Origin: Anaerolineae bacterium
Lineage (GTDB): Bacteria; Chloroflexota; Anaerolineae; Anaerolineales; E44-bin32
Length of the DNA stretch: 19,158 nt
Direction: 5' to 3'
NCBI GenBank assembly: GCA_030598885.1
Contig: JAUVOZ010000017.1
Span: forward strand, 1 to 19,158
Under the pieces are notes generated by a model. It was not told the origin of the DNA. It saw only the letters and a list, made by a program, of their open reading frames with translations, and made no database searches. Shown here piece after piece: positions 1 to 8,760 of the stretch. Numbering within the stretch: position 1 is the stretch's first letter; the number at the start of each line of letters is the position of its first letter. The position numbers and the translations under genes are program-made.

Positions 1-266
1 AGGCTCCGCACGGCTCGCCATAAAGGCAATAATTCTGCTGCCAGAGCTTCGTCGACTACCAATTCCGTCTCCTCGAGCAGCAACGTACCCGAAGCCAGTT
101 GACCCTGGATAGAGAGGGCATCATCGTAATCGTCTCGTAGACGGACCTCTTGTGATGTTTCAGCAGAGACCTGCATATCACGTAATGTGTCGCTGTTTGT
201 GGTCCCACACCCCACCAGCGTCATGATCACCAGCAAGCCGATTAAAACACGCCATATTTTTCTCAT
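1..266 (-). CDS. putative lipoprotein, 3' end outside the window
   Basis: This reading frame starts with ATG at 266-264, preceded by an excellent ribosome site (AAAGGAG on the minus strand, about 271-278). It runs off the left edge, leaving 88 codons. The N-terminus MRKIWRVLIGLLVIMTLVGC is a type II signal peptide: two basic residues, a hydrophobic core and a lipobox (LVGC), with Cys20 expected to be lipidated. The rest is polar and acidic. Near the cut end, the segment AELLPLWRAVRS resembles a motif I associate with small envelope proteins encoded beside Chloroflexi ABC exporters; that is recollection. It lies 128 bases downstream of the permease gene on the same strand, so it may be the last gene of the efflux operon, although its strong ribosome site and the gap allow separate control. 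Function unknown; the lipoprotein call is solid, the link to efflux is inferred. Confidence 0.75.
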   Translation of the reverse strand, partial: MRKIWRVLIGLLVIMTLVGCGTTNSDTLRDMQVSAETSQEVRLRDDYDDALSIQGQLASGTLLLEETELVVDEALAAELLPLWRAVRS

Positions 267-394
267 ATTATTCTCCTTTTACACCAACCATCTTTTCATC
301 ATCCATTGGATCATCACGGCAAAAGATCCCACTGGATAACCGCTGAACATCATTTGTGAGTTTAGGTCGATTGAGAGATGCCGGAACCGAACCC

Positions 395-1616
<1,222 letters not shown>

Positions 1617-1630
<14 letters not shown>

Positions 1631-2369
1631 GTCGCACTCCTTGATTTTCTTTCGCTGTGGGTCCCGAACCGTTCTGCACGACTCTCTCGATCTGGCCGTC
1701 GCGAAGATGAATCGTGCGCTGTGTGTGGGCGGCAATCTCGGGATCGTGGGTGACCATAACTATGGTCCGTCCATTCTGATGCAGCTCGTGGAGCAATTCC
1801 ATGATCTCATCGCCCGATCGGGTGTCCAGGTTGCCGGTGGGCTCGTCGGCCAGGATGAGCAGAGGGTTGTTTACTAGTGCCCGGGCGATCGCCACCCGCT
1901 GCTGTTCCCCACCAGACAACTCCTGGGGTTGGTGGTTCAGACGATTGCCCAAGCCGACCGCCTCCAGCACCTCTCTCGCCACAACCGCGCGTTCTTCGGC
2001 GCTGCGTTTGTTATTTCGACTATAGAGCAAGGGCACCATCACATTTTTCAAGGCGGAGGTTCGTGACAACAAATTGTAGGATTGGAAGATGAAACCGATG
2101 CGATTGTTTCGAATATGGGCCAATTGCACACGATCCATTTCGCTTACATCCAAACTATCCAGGATGTAGCGGCCATCGGTCGGCCGGTCCAAGCATCCAA
2201 GGATGTTCATCAAAGTGCTCTTGCCGGAGCCCGAAGGCCCCATGATAGCCACAAATTCCCCACCCTCGATGATGATGCTCACGCCGTCCAGCGCCGCCAC
2301 GCTGATCTCACCCATGCCGTAGATCTTTCTCACATCAATCGTTTGAATGATCGGTTGTTGCCCCATCAT
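1617..2369 (-). CDS. ABC transporter ATP-binding protein, MacB/LolD type
   Basis: The 250-residue cytoplasmic nucleotide-binding subunit powers the MacB-type exporter. All motifs are present in order: Walker A GPSGSGKST (about residues 44-52), Q-loop region IGFIFQSYNLL, signature LSGGEQQRVAIARAL, Walker B LLILADEPTGNLD with the catalytic Glu, and the H-loop VMVTHDPE. DEPTGNLD and the short size place it in the MacB/LolD/FtsE branch rather than among importers. Two adjacent Met codons open the frame. It overlaps the membrane fusion gene upstream by 4 bases (ATGA type) and the permease gene downstream by 14 bases, so all three should be one transcript with coupled translation. The C-terminal tail after HLRDGQIERV is a short polar extension without a recognised motif. 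Confidence 0.95.
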
Positions 2370-3772
2370 TGTGTCTCCACTATGCCGGTGGTGACCACCT
2401 CGCCGACATCCAAGCCGGACTTGATCTCGGCGAAGGTGAAGTCCATTAATCCCACCTCCACGGGGCGCAGCTTCAACTCACCGTCTTCCATGACGAAAAC
2501 GGCGTATTCGTCCGGTGTTAGTTCACGGAGAGCTTCAACGGGAACCAGAGCCACATCTTCAGCCCGGCCTCCGATGACATCCACTGTGGCATTCATACCA
2601 AGCAGCAGCTTATTGATCGCGGCTGTTGCGCTCTCATCCAGTTTGACCAATCCCTTGACTGTCGAGATCTGACCCGAGGTGTACAGACTGGGATCCACCC
2701 TCACAACGCGACCTGTGAAAACACGATCAGGTAGGGCGTCAAAGATTACCTCCACCTCGTAATCAAGATCGATCTTGTCCATGTCTGTCTCGTCGAGGAA
2801 GATCTCCATGTACAACTGGCTTAGATCTGCCAGGGTAATGAATGATCCCGAAACGTTCTCATCTACCTCGGCTGTAACCGCCAGGATAGTGCCATCCATG
2901 GGTGCTACGATGACCGACTCTTCGAGATTGCGTTGCGATACCGCCAGTGTGTTTTCGGCGTTGGCTAACTGGAGCTCCGCCGTGGTTACCTCATCAGGGT
3001 CAGGGCCATCCTTGACACGCTCGTAAGCCTGTTCGGCTTCAGCGACCTTAGCCTCCGCCAGGGCGACCTCGGCATCAAGCTGTGCTTGTTGGATCTCGGT
3101 CGGATGGCCGGTATACCAGTTCCAATTACGCAGGGCAGAATCGTACTTCTTTTGTGCGTTAGCGTAATTCAATTGGAGAGATGCATTGTCTGGGTCTTTA
3201 TCGAGCTTTTGTTTGGCTCGGTCGAGAGCTTCCTTAGCCATTTTTAGCTCGGCTTTGGCGGCGTCGAGCGTAGCCTCGCTGGCGCGATTGCCTTCCTGCT
3301 GTACGGTCCAGATATACCCCGCCGTGTGTAATTCGTCCCTGGCATTAGCCAGATCGAGCTGCGCCTGGGTGGACACGAGGCTGGAGTTCTCGTAGAGAGC
3401 ATCGAGGGCCTTCTGGGCGTTCATGAAGGAAAGTTGATCCGCCATTACAGCGGATTCCAACTGCTCACGATCGCCCTGAACGGCCAGCACATCGCCAGCA
3501 TGTACCTCGTCGCCGACTTGCACGGATAACTCGGCCACAGGACCATTAGTCCCAAAACCGAGTTCGATTTCATCTGCCGCGATCAACGTGCCGGAACCGC
3601 TGGCATAGATGACCAGATCCCCCTGACGAACTACGGTTGTTTGGATGTCCGGTTCTTCTGGTGTCTGGGACGGGAGGTAAATAACTCGGTAATAGGCGAA
3701 TCCACCACCCACGAAAAGGATGAGCAACCCAAACGCAAATAAGAGCCTCTTCCTGGAAGATTTAGTAAACAT
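2366..3772 (-). CDS. HlyD/MacA-type membrane fusion (periplasmic adaptor) protein
   Basis: The 468-residue protein is the adaptor of the tripartite-like exporter. It has an N-terminal membrane anchor (RLLFAFGLLILFVGGGFAYY, about residues 9-29) and a split lipoyl-like domain (GDLVIYASGSGTLIA... and VIVAPMDGTILAV). Between the lipoyl halves lies a long Ala/Glu/Gln-rich helical hairpin (about residues 100-285). A beta-barrel with ADLSQLYMEIFLDETD and the membrane-proximal domain ending VGEVVTTGIVE follow. The open frame can begin at GTG 3778, but ATG 3772 is preferred: GGAGGT lies 9 bases before the ATG and only 3 before the GTG. It is the first gene of the efflux operon and overlaps the ATPase gene by 4 bases. 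No outer-membrane TolC-like gene is in the window, so the complex may work across a single membrane, as proposed for adaptor-containing exporters of monoderms. Confidence 0.92.
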   Translation of the reverse strand: MFTKSSRKRLLFAFGLLILFVGGGFAYYRVIYLPSQTPEEPDIQTTVVRQGDLVIYASGSGTLIAADEIELGFGTNGPVAELSVQVGDEVHAGDVLAVQGDREQLESAVMADQLSFMNAQKALDALYENSSLVSTQAQLDLANARDELHTAGYIWTVQQEGNRASEATLDAAKAELKMAKEALDRAKQKLDKDPDNASLQLNYANAQKKYDSALRNWNWYTGHPTEIQQAQLDAEVALAEAKVAEAEQAYERVKDGPDPDEVTTAELQLANAENTLAVSQRNLEESVIVAPMDGTILAVTAEVDENVSGSFITLADLSQLYMEIFLDETDMDKIDLDYEVEVIFDALPDRVFTGRVVRVDPSLYTSGQISTVKGLVKLDESATAAINKLLLGMNATVDVIGGRAEDVALVPVEALRELTPDEYAVFVMEDGELKLRPVEVGLMDFTFAEIKSGLDVGEVVTTGIVETQ

Positions 3773-3818
3773 GATCACTGCACCTCCGTTTGGGTGTTGG
3801 TTCGTTTTTTACTCTGAC

Positions 3819-3871
3819 AGTGTAGAAAAAGAGTTTGAAGAAGTCGTTATTAGATTGTGTAGAGATTGTGT
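3819..3871 (-). promoter_or_regulatory. possible activator-dependent promoter of the efflux operon with an 11-bp-phased direct repeat
   Basis: On the minus strand, ACACAATCT occurs twice (3863-3871 and 3852-3860) with a period of exactly 11 bp, i.e. one helical turn. Just downstream is TACACT (3819-3824), a plausible -10 element, with no recognisable -35 at the right distance. The repeats sit about where an activator would replace the -35 contact. Tandem half-sites at 10-11 bp spacing are typical of OmpR-family response regulators. The repeat is seen; the promoter role is inference. Confidence 0.35.
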
Positions 3872-3948
3872 TGATTTTCATCCATTGGTGTATCGAGGGT
3901 TCTATTCATCCTAAGAATAAGGAACGTGATGCATCAATATTCAATCTT

Positions 3949-3984
3949 ATAAGTAGGGGCGGTTCACGAACCGCCCCTACTTAT
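3949..3984. repeat. 36-base near-perfect palindrome in the intergenic gap
   Basis: Arms of 17 bases (3949-3965 and 3968-3984) are perfectly complementary around a 2-base centre (AC). The arm contains TAGGGGCGGTTC and its complement GAACCGCCCCTA. It sits just after the stop codon of the secreted repeat protein (4003) and before the efflux operon. No T-tract follows on the minus strand, so it is not a classic intrinsic terminator. Palindromes of the GTAGGGGCG...CGCCCCTAC type are, as I recall, dispersed many times in Chloroflexi and cyanobacterial genomes, which makes a REP-like mobile palindrome the leading explanation; a 3' end stabiliser or terminator role is also possible. Confidence 0.85.
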
Positions 3985-4002
3985 CCTTATTGGGAGGTAG
4001 TG

Positions 4003-4749
4003 TTATGGAGTGAGGAAAGGTCGCCGGTTGAATGGGCGTTCACCTTGGTTGTGACCGCCGGTTCCCCATCGACCTTCACCGCTGAGGATCTTATCGGCTT
4101 GCTCCTGGGTGATGCGACCCTCTTCTACAGCTTGCTGTAATGCCTCTGCATCGACACCCCTCATGCCTGCTCTGACTTCTTCGAGATCGATACCCAGCTC
4201 TTCGGCCAGATCAGCGAGAGTCTTGCCCTCAGCCCGAGCGGCCTGGAGTTCATCAATTGTGATGCCTAACCTTTCAGCTATTGACGAATGATCCCCGTGG
4301 ATACCGCGTTCATGATGTGGGTTGTTGCTTCTCCGACCATGAGGTCCCTGATGACCTTCGTGGCTGAGGAGATCCTCAGCTTGTTCCTGGGTGACGAGAC
4401 CACCTTCCACAGCCTGTTGAACAACCTCTTCCAACGCGGCTTGCCTGGCAACGCGAATAACCTCAAGATCTACACCTTGCTCTTCAGCCAGGTCGGATAG
4501 GGTCTTGCCCTCCGACCTAGCAGCCTGGAGTTCCTCAACCGAGATACCGAGCGCTTTGGCGATGGCAACTTTGATCTTTTCCCGGTCGATTAAGCAATCT
4601 TCATCACAGTGATGATCCCCATCATCTTGGACCAAAACCGTACCATCAGGAACGAGTGGAGCCTGGGCGAAAGTTGCCGTGGCTCCAACTAGCGCGGTCA
4701 GCGCGATCAACACCGCGGCTATAACAGCTATTTTCTTGTTCGTGTTCAT
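4003..4749 (-). CDS. secreted protein with two helical repeats (DUF2680-like) and a His-rich linker
   Basis: The 248-residue product starts with a clear type I signal peptide (MNTNKKIAVIAAVLIALTAL, cleavage expected after TATFAQA). Two copies of a helical module follow, about residues 60-125 and 155-217. Each reads LGI(S/T)-(V/I)-(E/D)-ELQAAR-EGKTL-DLAEE and ends -ITQEQAD-ILS; this resembles the DUF2680 repeats of exported Firmicute and actinobacterial proteins. Before repeat 1 is HHCDEDC, and between the repeats is a His/Gly-rich linker (HEGHQGPHGRR...HHERGIHGDH), both suggestive of metal binding. The C-terminus is Gly/Arg-rich. ATG 4749 is preferred over an upstream in-frame ATG (4791) because AAGGAGG lies 8 bases before it and the signal peptide then starts at residue 1. 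Function unknown; envelope stress or metal sensing near the efflux operon is speculation. Confidence 0.85.
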   Translation of the reverse strand: MNTNKKIAVIAAVLIALTALVGATATFAQAPLVPDGTVLVQDDGDHHCDEDCLIDREKIKVAIAKALGISVEELQAARSEGKTLSDLAEEQGVDLEVIRVARQAALEEVVQQAVEGGLVTQEQAEDLLSHEGHQGPHGRRSNNPHHERGIHGDHSSIAERLGITIDELQAARAEGKTLADLAEELGIDLEEVRAGMRGVDAEALQQAVEEGRITQEQADKILSGEGRWGTGGHNQGERPFNRRPFLTP

Positions 4750-5113
4750 ACTGTTTTCCTCCTTAGTATGTTTGTCGATTTGTATGAGCAATCATCTGAA
4801 TGTGGATGTGAGTTGCCCTCATTTCGACCAAAGGATACTAAATGCTTGTTCAGAAGTTATGAAGAAGTGATGTGAAGTTGATTTGCTCCCATCTAGGTGT
4901 GTCCAACGCCACAATTCTGTTTCTACCCACGGATCAGGATATATTCCCTCTCGAGCAATGTGTAGGGGTTATTTACGCGAAAGTGTATGCTACTTATGAG
5001 AAATCTGAGGAGCTTTTCCCATAGATAAGGTGTCGATCCGAAATCCGTTGTGGAGGAGCGTTCCGTCGGATATGCCGGATGAATGGCTTGGCGTGGGGAG
5101 CCCAACGTTTTTT
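4750..5113. other. intergenic stretch without a supported gene
   Basis: This is about 360 bases between the radical SAM gene and the secreted repeat protein, both on the minus strand. The ribosome site of the latter is at its left end. A weak candidate promoter on the minus strand (TTCATA, 17 bases, TAGTAT) lies roughly 85-125 bases upstream of ATG 4749, with four matches of six in each hexamer. A 60-codon open frame on the minus strand (4923-5105) begins with TTG, lacks a ribosome site and has no recognisable protein character. I see no tRNA, convincing terminator or long repeat here. Confidence 0.5.
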
Positions 5114-6340
5114 CTATAATAGGGTCAATTGTTGTGGGGGACGTTTACCATTGAGGGTGATATAAGGTGCAGCACGCTCTGCAAGCACACCGATTTTCCG
5201 CAGATCGCTCAACTGGCGAAGGGAACCATGCTGGCGGGAATGTATGATAGCCTCGGCTCCACGCGGTCCAATACCCGGCACACGCAATAGCTTCTCCCGT
5301 TCTGCTCGGTTGATCTCAACCGGGGTTTCAGACAGTGTAGTTTGTGCATATGCCAGCTTGGGATCAATATGTATGGGAAGATGTCTCTCGATAGTGAAAG
5401 GGAGATCCTCGAGGTCAAATCCATAATCACGCAACAGGTACGAGGCTTGATAGAGACGGTGCTGGCGCAGAGGGTCCTCAGCAGGATGATTCTCGAGGGG
5501 GGTTCCCTGAACGGGGGTGAAAGCTTCGAAGTAAGCTCGTGAGAGGCTGAAAGATTGGTTGAGCTGAGCCACTGTGGTTAATATTTCCAGATCGCTCTCC
5601 CCGGCTGCGCCGACGACGAACTGAGTGGTGCTCGATGGCCAACGGCCACCCCAACCTTGTTTGGGTGGAGCTTCACGACGAATTTCTTCAATCCAACGAA
5701 GCGGTCGGAGAAGCTCATTGGAGAAGTCTTTGGTGGGAGCGAGGCAGGCGAGGCGTTTGGAGTTTGGAGCCTCCAAGTTAACCGATACCCGGTCGGCAAG
5801 CTGCATAGCCTGTAGAACTTGGCCTCGTTCAGCACCGGGCATGATCTTCAGGTGTAGATAACCTCGGTATCTCAGTTTGTGTCGAAGAATCTCAGCCATA
5901 TCGAGCATATGGTTCTGCGTATTTGTACCCCCAGCGAAAATGCCGGATGAGAGAAATAAACCATCCACCAGTCCTGCGCGATGGATGTCATGATATGTTC
6001 TAGCGAGTTCCTCCGGTTTAAAAGTGATTCGCTGGAAGTCACGCCCAGCATAGAAAATGCAGTAGCGACAGTCGCGCTCGCAAGCGGTGGTGAGCATAGC
6101 CTTGAGCACAGGTACACGCCGACCACTGGGTACGGAGGTTAAGTGGATGGCCATACGCCGGCCGTCGACCTCAATCCAACGCATTCCTGAAGTACTGCCG
6201 TAGCGGTCTCGTAGTTCGGTGGCGGTGTAACCAAAGACCTTAGTTCTGTGAGGGGGTGGACGGCTTTCCGATCGACATTCTCCAACGGATTCGAACATAG
6301 TCGCCTGCGACGACAAGGAAAGCTTCTGCAACCTATCCAT
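5114..6340 (-). CDS. radical SAM protein with C-terminal helix-hairpin-helix (putative DNA repair/modification, TIGR03916-like)
   Basis: The 408-residue protein has the radical SAM cluster motif CERDCRYC (Cys87, Cys91, Cys94, CX3CX2C), then a TIM-barrel-type core with LFLSSGIFAGG and VSVNLEAPNSKRLACLAPTKD. The C-terminal tail (about residues 345-395) holds a helix-hairpin-helix DNA-binding motif (LLRVPGIGPRGAEAIIHSR). This architecture matches the radical SAM/HhH family annotated as putative DNA modification or repair proteins, often encoded with a uracil-DNA-glycosylase-like partner; no such partner is visible here. The frame can extend to TTG 6361, but ATG 6340 is chosen because the -10 element ends at 6350, so a start at 6361 would lie inside the promoter. 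The transcript would have almost no leader. It lies downstream of HerA but appears to have its own promoter. The reaction is unknown. Confidence 0.85.
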   Translation of the reverse strand: MDRLQKLSLSSQATMFESVGECRSESRPPPHRTKVFGYTATELRDRYGSTSGMRWIEVDGRRMAIHLTSVPSGRRVPVLKAMLTTACERDCRYCIFYAGRDFQRITFKPEELARTYHDIHRAGLVDGLFLSSGIFAGGTNTQNHMLDMAEILRHKLRYRGYLHLKIMPGAERGQVLQAMQLADRVSVNLEAPNSKRLACLAPTKDFSNELLRPLRWIEEIRREAPPKQGWGGRWPSSTTQFVVGAAGESDLEILTTVAQLNQSFSLSRAYFEAFTPVQGTPLENHPAEDPLRQHRLYQASYLLRDYGFDLEDLPFTIERHLPIHIDPKLAYAQTTLSETPVEINRAEREKLLRVPGIGPRGAEAIIHSRQHGSLRQLSDLRKIGVLAERAAPYITLNGKRPPQQLTLL

Positions 6341-6349
6341 AGCACCAAT

Positions 6350-6378
6350 AGAATAGCACAAATGTTCGCATTGTGCAA
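6350..6378 (-). promoter_or_regulatory. sigma70-type promoter of the radical SAM gene
   Basis: Minus strand: TTGCAC (6373-6378), a 17-base spacer (6356-6372), TATTCT (6350-6355). Four of six -35 and five of six -10 positions match consensus. The expected start of transcription is near 6343, only about 3 bases before ATG 6340, so the mRNA would be practically leaderless; no Shine-Dalgarno sequence precedes the ATG. Confidence 0.6.
6356..6367. promoter_or_regulatory. LexA-like (SOS box) operator inside the promoter spacer
   Basis: On the minus strand the sequence is CGAACATTTGTGC. It differs by one base from the Gram-positive-type LexA core GAAC-N4-GTTC. It fills the left part of the spacer between the -35 and -10 hexamers, the ideal place for a repressor. 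The same stretch also forms an inverted repeat GCACAA (6356-6361) / TTGTGC (6371-6376), which is an alternative operator reading. Confidence 0.4.
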
Positions 6379-6427
6379 ATTGTTTATGAGTTAGGCGTCC
6401 CCTGATGGTATCTCAAATCACTTATCT

Positions 6428-8089
6428 TTACTCGCCATACAATGAATCTATGCCCATCTTCGCTCGATCGTCGAGATTGCTCTCATCCGTGACACCGATT
6501 GCTGCGTAGAAGGATTGGTCGTAATCACGCGTCCTGATGACGACAGGCATCGGCACGGCATGACCAAGTATCAGAGCTTGCTGGCGGGTGTCCAGCCGGG
6601 CCAGCACCTCCCGAAGGGTGCTTGCCCCGCTCACGCCAGAGAATACCGCGCGGATATCGGCCTCATTGTCCAACAGGCACGTCACGCGAGTACCAATCTG
6701 GCTCATGACCTCATCGTCAATACCACTCGGTCGCTGATCTACGATGAGCAAGGTAACGTTGTACTTCCGCAGCTCGCGGGCGATAACCCCGAAGATGGTG
6801 TGACTGGCTATTTTGGGATCGAGGAACTTGTGCGCCTCCTCGATGACGATCACCAGTGGTTTAGGCTCGTCAGCTTTACCTCCACTGGCAAGATTTTTTT
6901 GGCGTACGTAACGACCATGGATTCGACGGGTTAGGTAGTTGGCCACCAAAATGTAAGCCGCCATCGTGTTACCGTAGTTACCAAATTCCAGAACTACGTT
7001 AGTGCCATTGCTTAGCCTAAGAAAGATATCCTCTACGGCATCGTCGCCCCGACCAGGAACAAGAAAACCCATGCGGTGGAAGAATTCAAATTTCCGTTGA
7101 ATGGCGCCCAGAGTGCCGGCGACGATACGTCCGCTTTCGATCAGATTCTGCAATTCCTCATCCGCTTTTTCTATCTCCAGGAGCTTGGCGATCCACGAGG
7201 GTCCTAATGTGCGGCGAAGATAGTAAAGGGCTCCTGTCTGGACGTCGCTCAGACCCAGCAAGCCGGAGAGCATCTCAACATCCTCTGGCTCAATCTGTTC
7301 ATATCCAATTTTCAGAACACGGTCGATCTTGCTGCCGCGAGCGCGGGAGGTGTCCTCGTCGAGGGTGACCACGCTCACTCGCCCGTCGGGGAATAGCTGG
7401 CGCAACCCCTTAAATTCACGACCGGTTTCGTCTTTCACCGCCCAGCCATAATCGTTGTGCATGTCGAATATCAATGTCGCCGCCAAGCCGGATTTGATTA
7501 TTCCCGTCAGCACGGTTCGAGTGATGAAGGACTTGCCAGTTCCACTCTTGCCAAACACACCTGAGGAGCGTTCGACAAAGCGGGCTAGATCGATATTGAC
7601 CTGCACCTGTTCCATGTCTAGCGGGGTACCAACATAGAAGTGAGTTTCGTCTTCCTCGCCGAAAACACACTCAACATCTTGAGCGGATGCCTCGTAAGTG
7701 GGCGAGAAGTGGGAGGGGATGGTTTTAACTGGACGAGGTTCCGATTGCTCTTCATCAAGCATGAGCATGAGGCTTACGTTCAGTGTGCCGATAGCGACCT
7801 CACTGCTGTAGACCTCAAGGACAAAGTCTTCGGAGAGATCGGGAGGGCGTCGGACCAGGTCAGGGTTGGTGGCATCAAGAGCGATGTCGGTGACGATGCC
7901 GAAGAATCTGCGGCTGGTCTGCCTGCCTCGGATCACAACATACCGTCCTACAGCCAGCTTCTCCATCGAAAAGCGAGGGTCGATCTTGATCTGTAACCCG
8001 GAAGAGAGTGAGCCGCCGACCACTATACCAAGGGGGGCTTCATCGACCCGAGGACCGAGGATGTCTTCAAGTTCCGAACGTTCAATCAT
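6428..8089 (-). CDS. herA: HerA-type hexameric DNA-translocating ATPase
   Basis: The 553-residue protein matches HerA, the FtsK-like helicase/translocase that works with NurA in DNA-end processing. The N-terminus (about residues 5-130) looks like the HAS-barrel: APLGIVVGGSLSSGLQIKI, VGRYVVIRG, FFGIVTDIAL. The RecA-type core follows, with Walker A GKSGTGKSF (about residues 180-188), a Walker B ending in two acidic residues and His (PLVIVIEEAHKFLD, about 410-422), and the HerA region LLIVDQRPSGIDDEVMSQIG followed by TRVTCLLDNEADIRAVFSG. Length is close to archaeal HerA (about 500 residues). ATG 8089 is chosen over TTG 8095 because AAGGAAG lies 6 bases before the ATG. It is last in a NurA, small protein, HerA gene order, 59 bases after the small protein. 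Defence-type HerA proteins exist, but the complete HAS-barrel and NurA partner favour end resection. Confidence 0.92.
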   Translation of the reverse strand: MIERSELEDILGPRVDEAPLGIVVGGSLSSGLQIKIDPRFSMEKLAVGRYVVIRGRQTSRRFFGIVTDIALDATNPDLVRRPPDLSEDFVLEVYSSEVAIGTLNVSLMLMLDEEQSEPRPVKTIPSHFSPTYEASAQDVECVFGEEDETHFYVGTPLDMEQVQVNIDLARFVERSSGVFGKSGTGKSFITRTVLTGIIKSGLAATLIFDMHNDYGWAVKDETGREFKGLRQLFPDGRVSVVTLDEDTSRARGSKIDRVLKIGYEQIEPEDVEMLSGLLGLSDVQTGALYYLRRTLGPSWIAKLLEIEKADEELQNLIESGRIVAGTLGAIQRKFEFFHRMGFLVPGRGDDAVEDIFLRLSNGTNVVLEFGNYGNTMAAYILVANYLTRRIHGRYVRQKNLASGGKADEPKPLVIVIEEAHKFLDPKIASHTIFGVIARELRKYNVTLLIVDQRPSGIDDEVMSQIGTRVTCLLDNEADIRAVFSGVSGASTLREVLARLDTRQQALILGHAVPMPVVIRTRDYDQSFYAAIGVTDESNLDDRAKMGIDSLYGE

Positions 8090-8148
8090 GACCAACTTCC
8101 TTGAGTGATGAGGTGTCAGTTCCTGTATTTGGTTGCGATCTGGCTGTC

Positions 8149-8745
8149 CTATTCAGCTAAACCACGGACGACAACATGTAGTCTGGAGAGATCTCGGTCC
8201 AACAGGCGGGCACATTCTCGTCCCGCCTGCAATAGGAACCTCCTACGTTCACCGCCTGACCTATCCTGGGCGGCCTGGCGTAGCGCTGCCGTCAGCAGGT
8301 CATCTACGGGCAGGTTAGGGGCGGAAAGTATCAATGGGATGAAATCCAGCCTCTGGGTAAAGGCCATTCTCTCGGCCGGAGTGAGGGCGCGGATAGGTGC
8401 GAGCGTGAGAGGAGGTTGTGGGGGCAGGTTGTAGTGGAACTGGTCGTCCCTTTGGTAACCTATAGCTAATGCGCTGAACTCGACCGGCACTTGGCGGTTG
8501 TATTGGTGGTCAGAGAATTGCTCGGGTGACAGGCTCTCTGCGGTAGCCATTTGACGGGCGAATTCATCATCTTCGATGCTGATGTCATAAATCAAGCCGA
8601 TCACTTGGCTGTGTCCCTGCTGGGCTTCGGCCTTACAAAAGGCTCCGAAGGAGGGCAAGTCAGGTTCGGGCAGGCGTACTGCGCCGACAAATCCCCGGAT
8701 GCTGCAGCGGGTGACACGACCGATCATAGCGTGTACCTCTTCCAT
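8149..8745 (-). CDS. HerA/NurA-linked protein, possible HAS-barrel-like domain
   Basis: This 198-residue cytoplasmic protein belongs to no family I can name with certainty. Its N-terminal half reads IGRVTRCSIRGFVGAVRLPE, FGAFCKAEAQQGHSQVIGLIYDISIEDD, and resembles the HAS-barrel pattern (glycine-valine strand, loop, FGxF strand, then a V-I-G-x-I-Y-D-I strand), the fold found at the N-terminus of HerA. That is a fold guess from strand spacing and sequence flavour. The C-terminal half is helical and charged, ending DLSRLHVVVRGLAE. ATG 8745 has AGGAGA 9 bases upstream. It lies 15 bases after NurA and 59 before HerA, all on the minus strand, so it is almost certainly in their transcript. It may regulate or adapt HerA-NurA assembly. 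Confidence 0.7.
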   Translation of the reverse strand: MEEVHAMIGRVTRCSIRGFVGAVRLPEPDLPSFGAFCKAEAQQGHSQVIGLIYDISIEDDEFARQMATAESLSPEQFSDHQYNRQVPVEFSALAIGYQRDDQFHYNLPPQPPLTLAPIRALTPAERMAFTQRLDFIPLILSAPNLPVDDLLTAALRQAAQDRSGGERRRFLLQAGRECARLLDRDLSRLHVVVRGLAE

Positions 8746-8760
8746 ATCGATGATTCTCCT

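Noticed and set aside
3835..4140. 101-codon open frame on the plus strand
   Set aside because: It runs through the palindrome and antisense into the secreted repeat protein gene. The start has no ribosome site.
4923..5105. 60-codon open frame on the minus strand
   Set aside because: It begins at TTG without a ribosome site and has no hydrophobic or domain-like pattern.
5115..5120. Perfect TATAAT on the plus strand
   Set aside because: There is no -35 at a suitable distance, and the only thing downstream is the antisense strand of the radical SAM gene. It overlaps that gene's stop codon and is probably chance.
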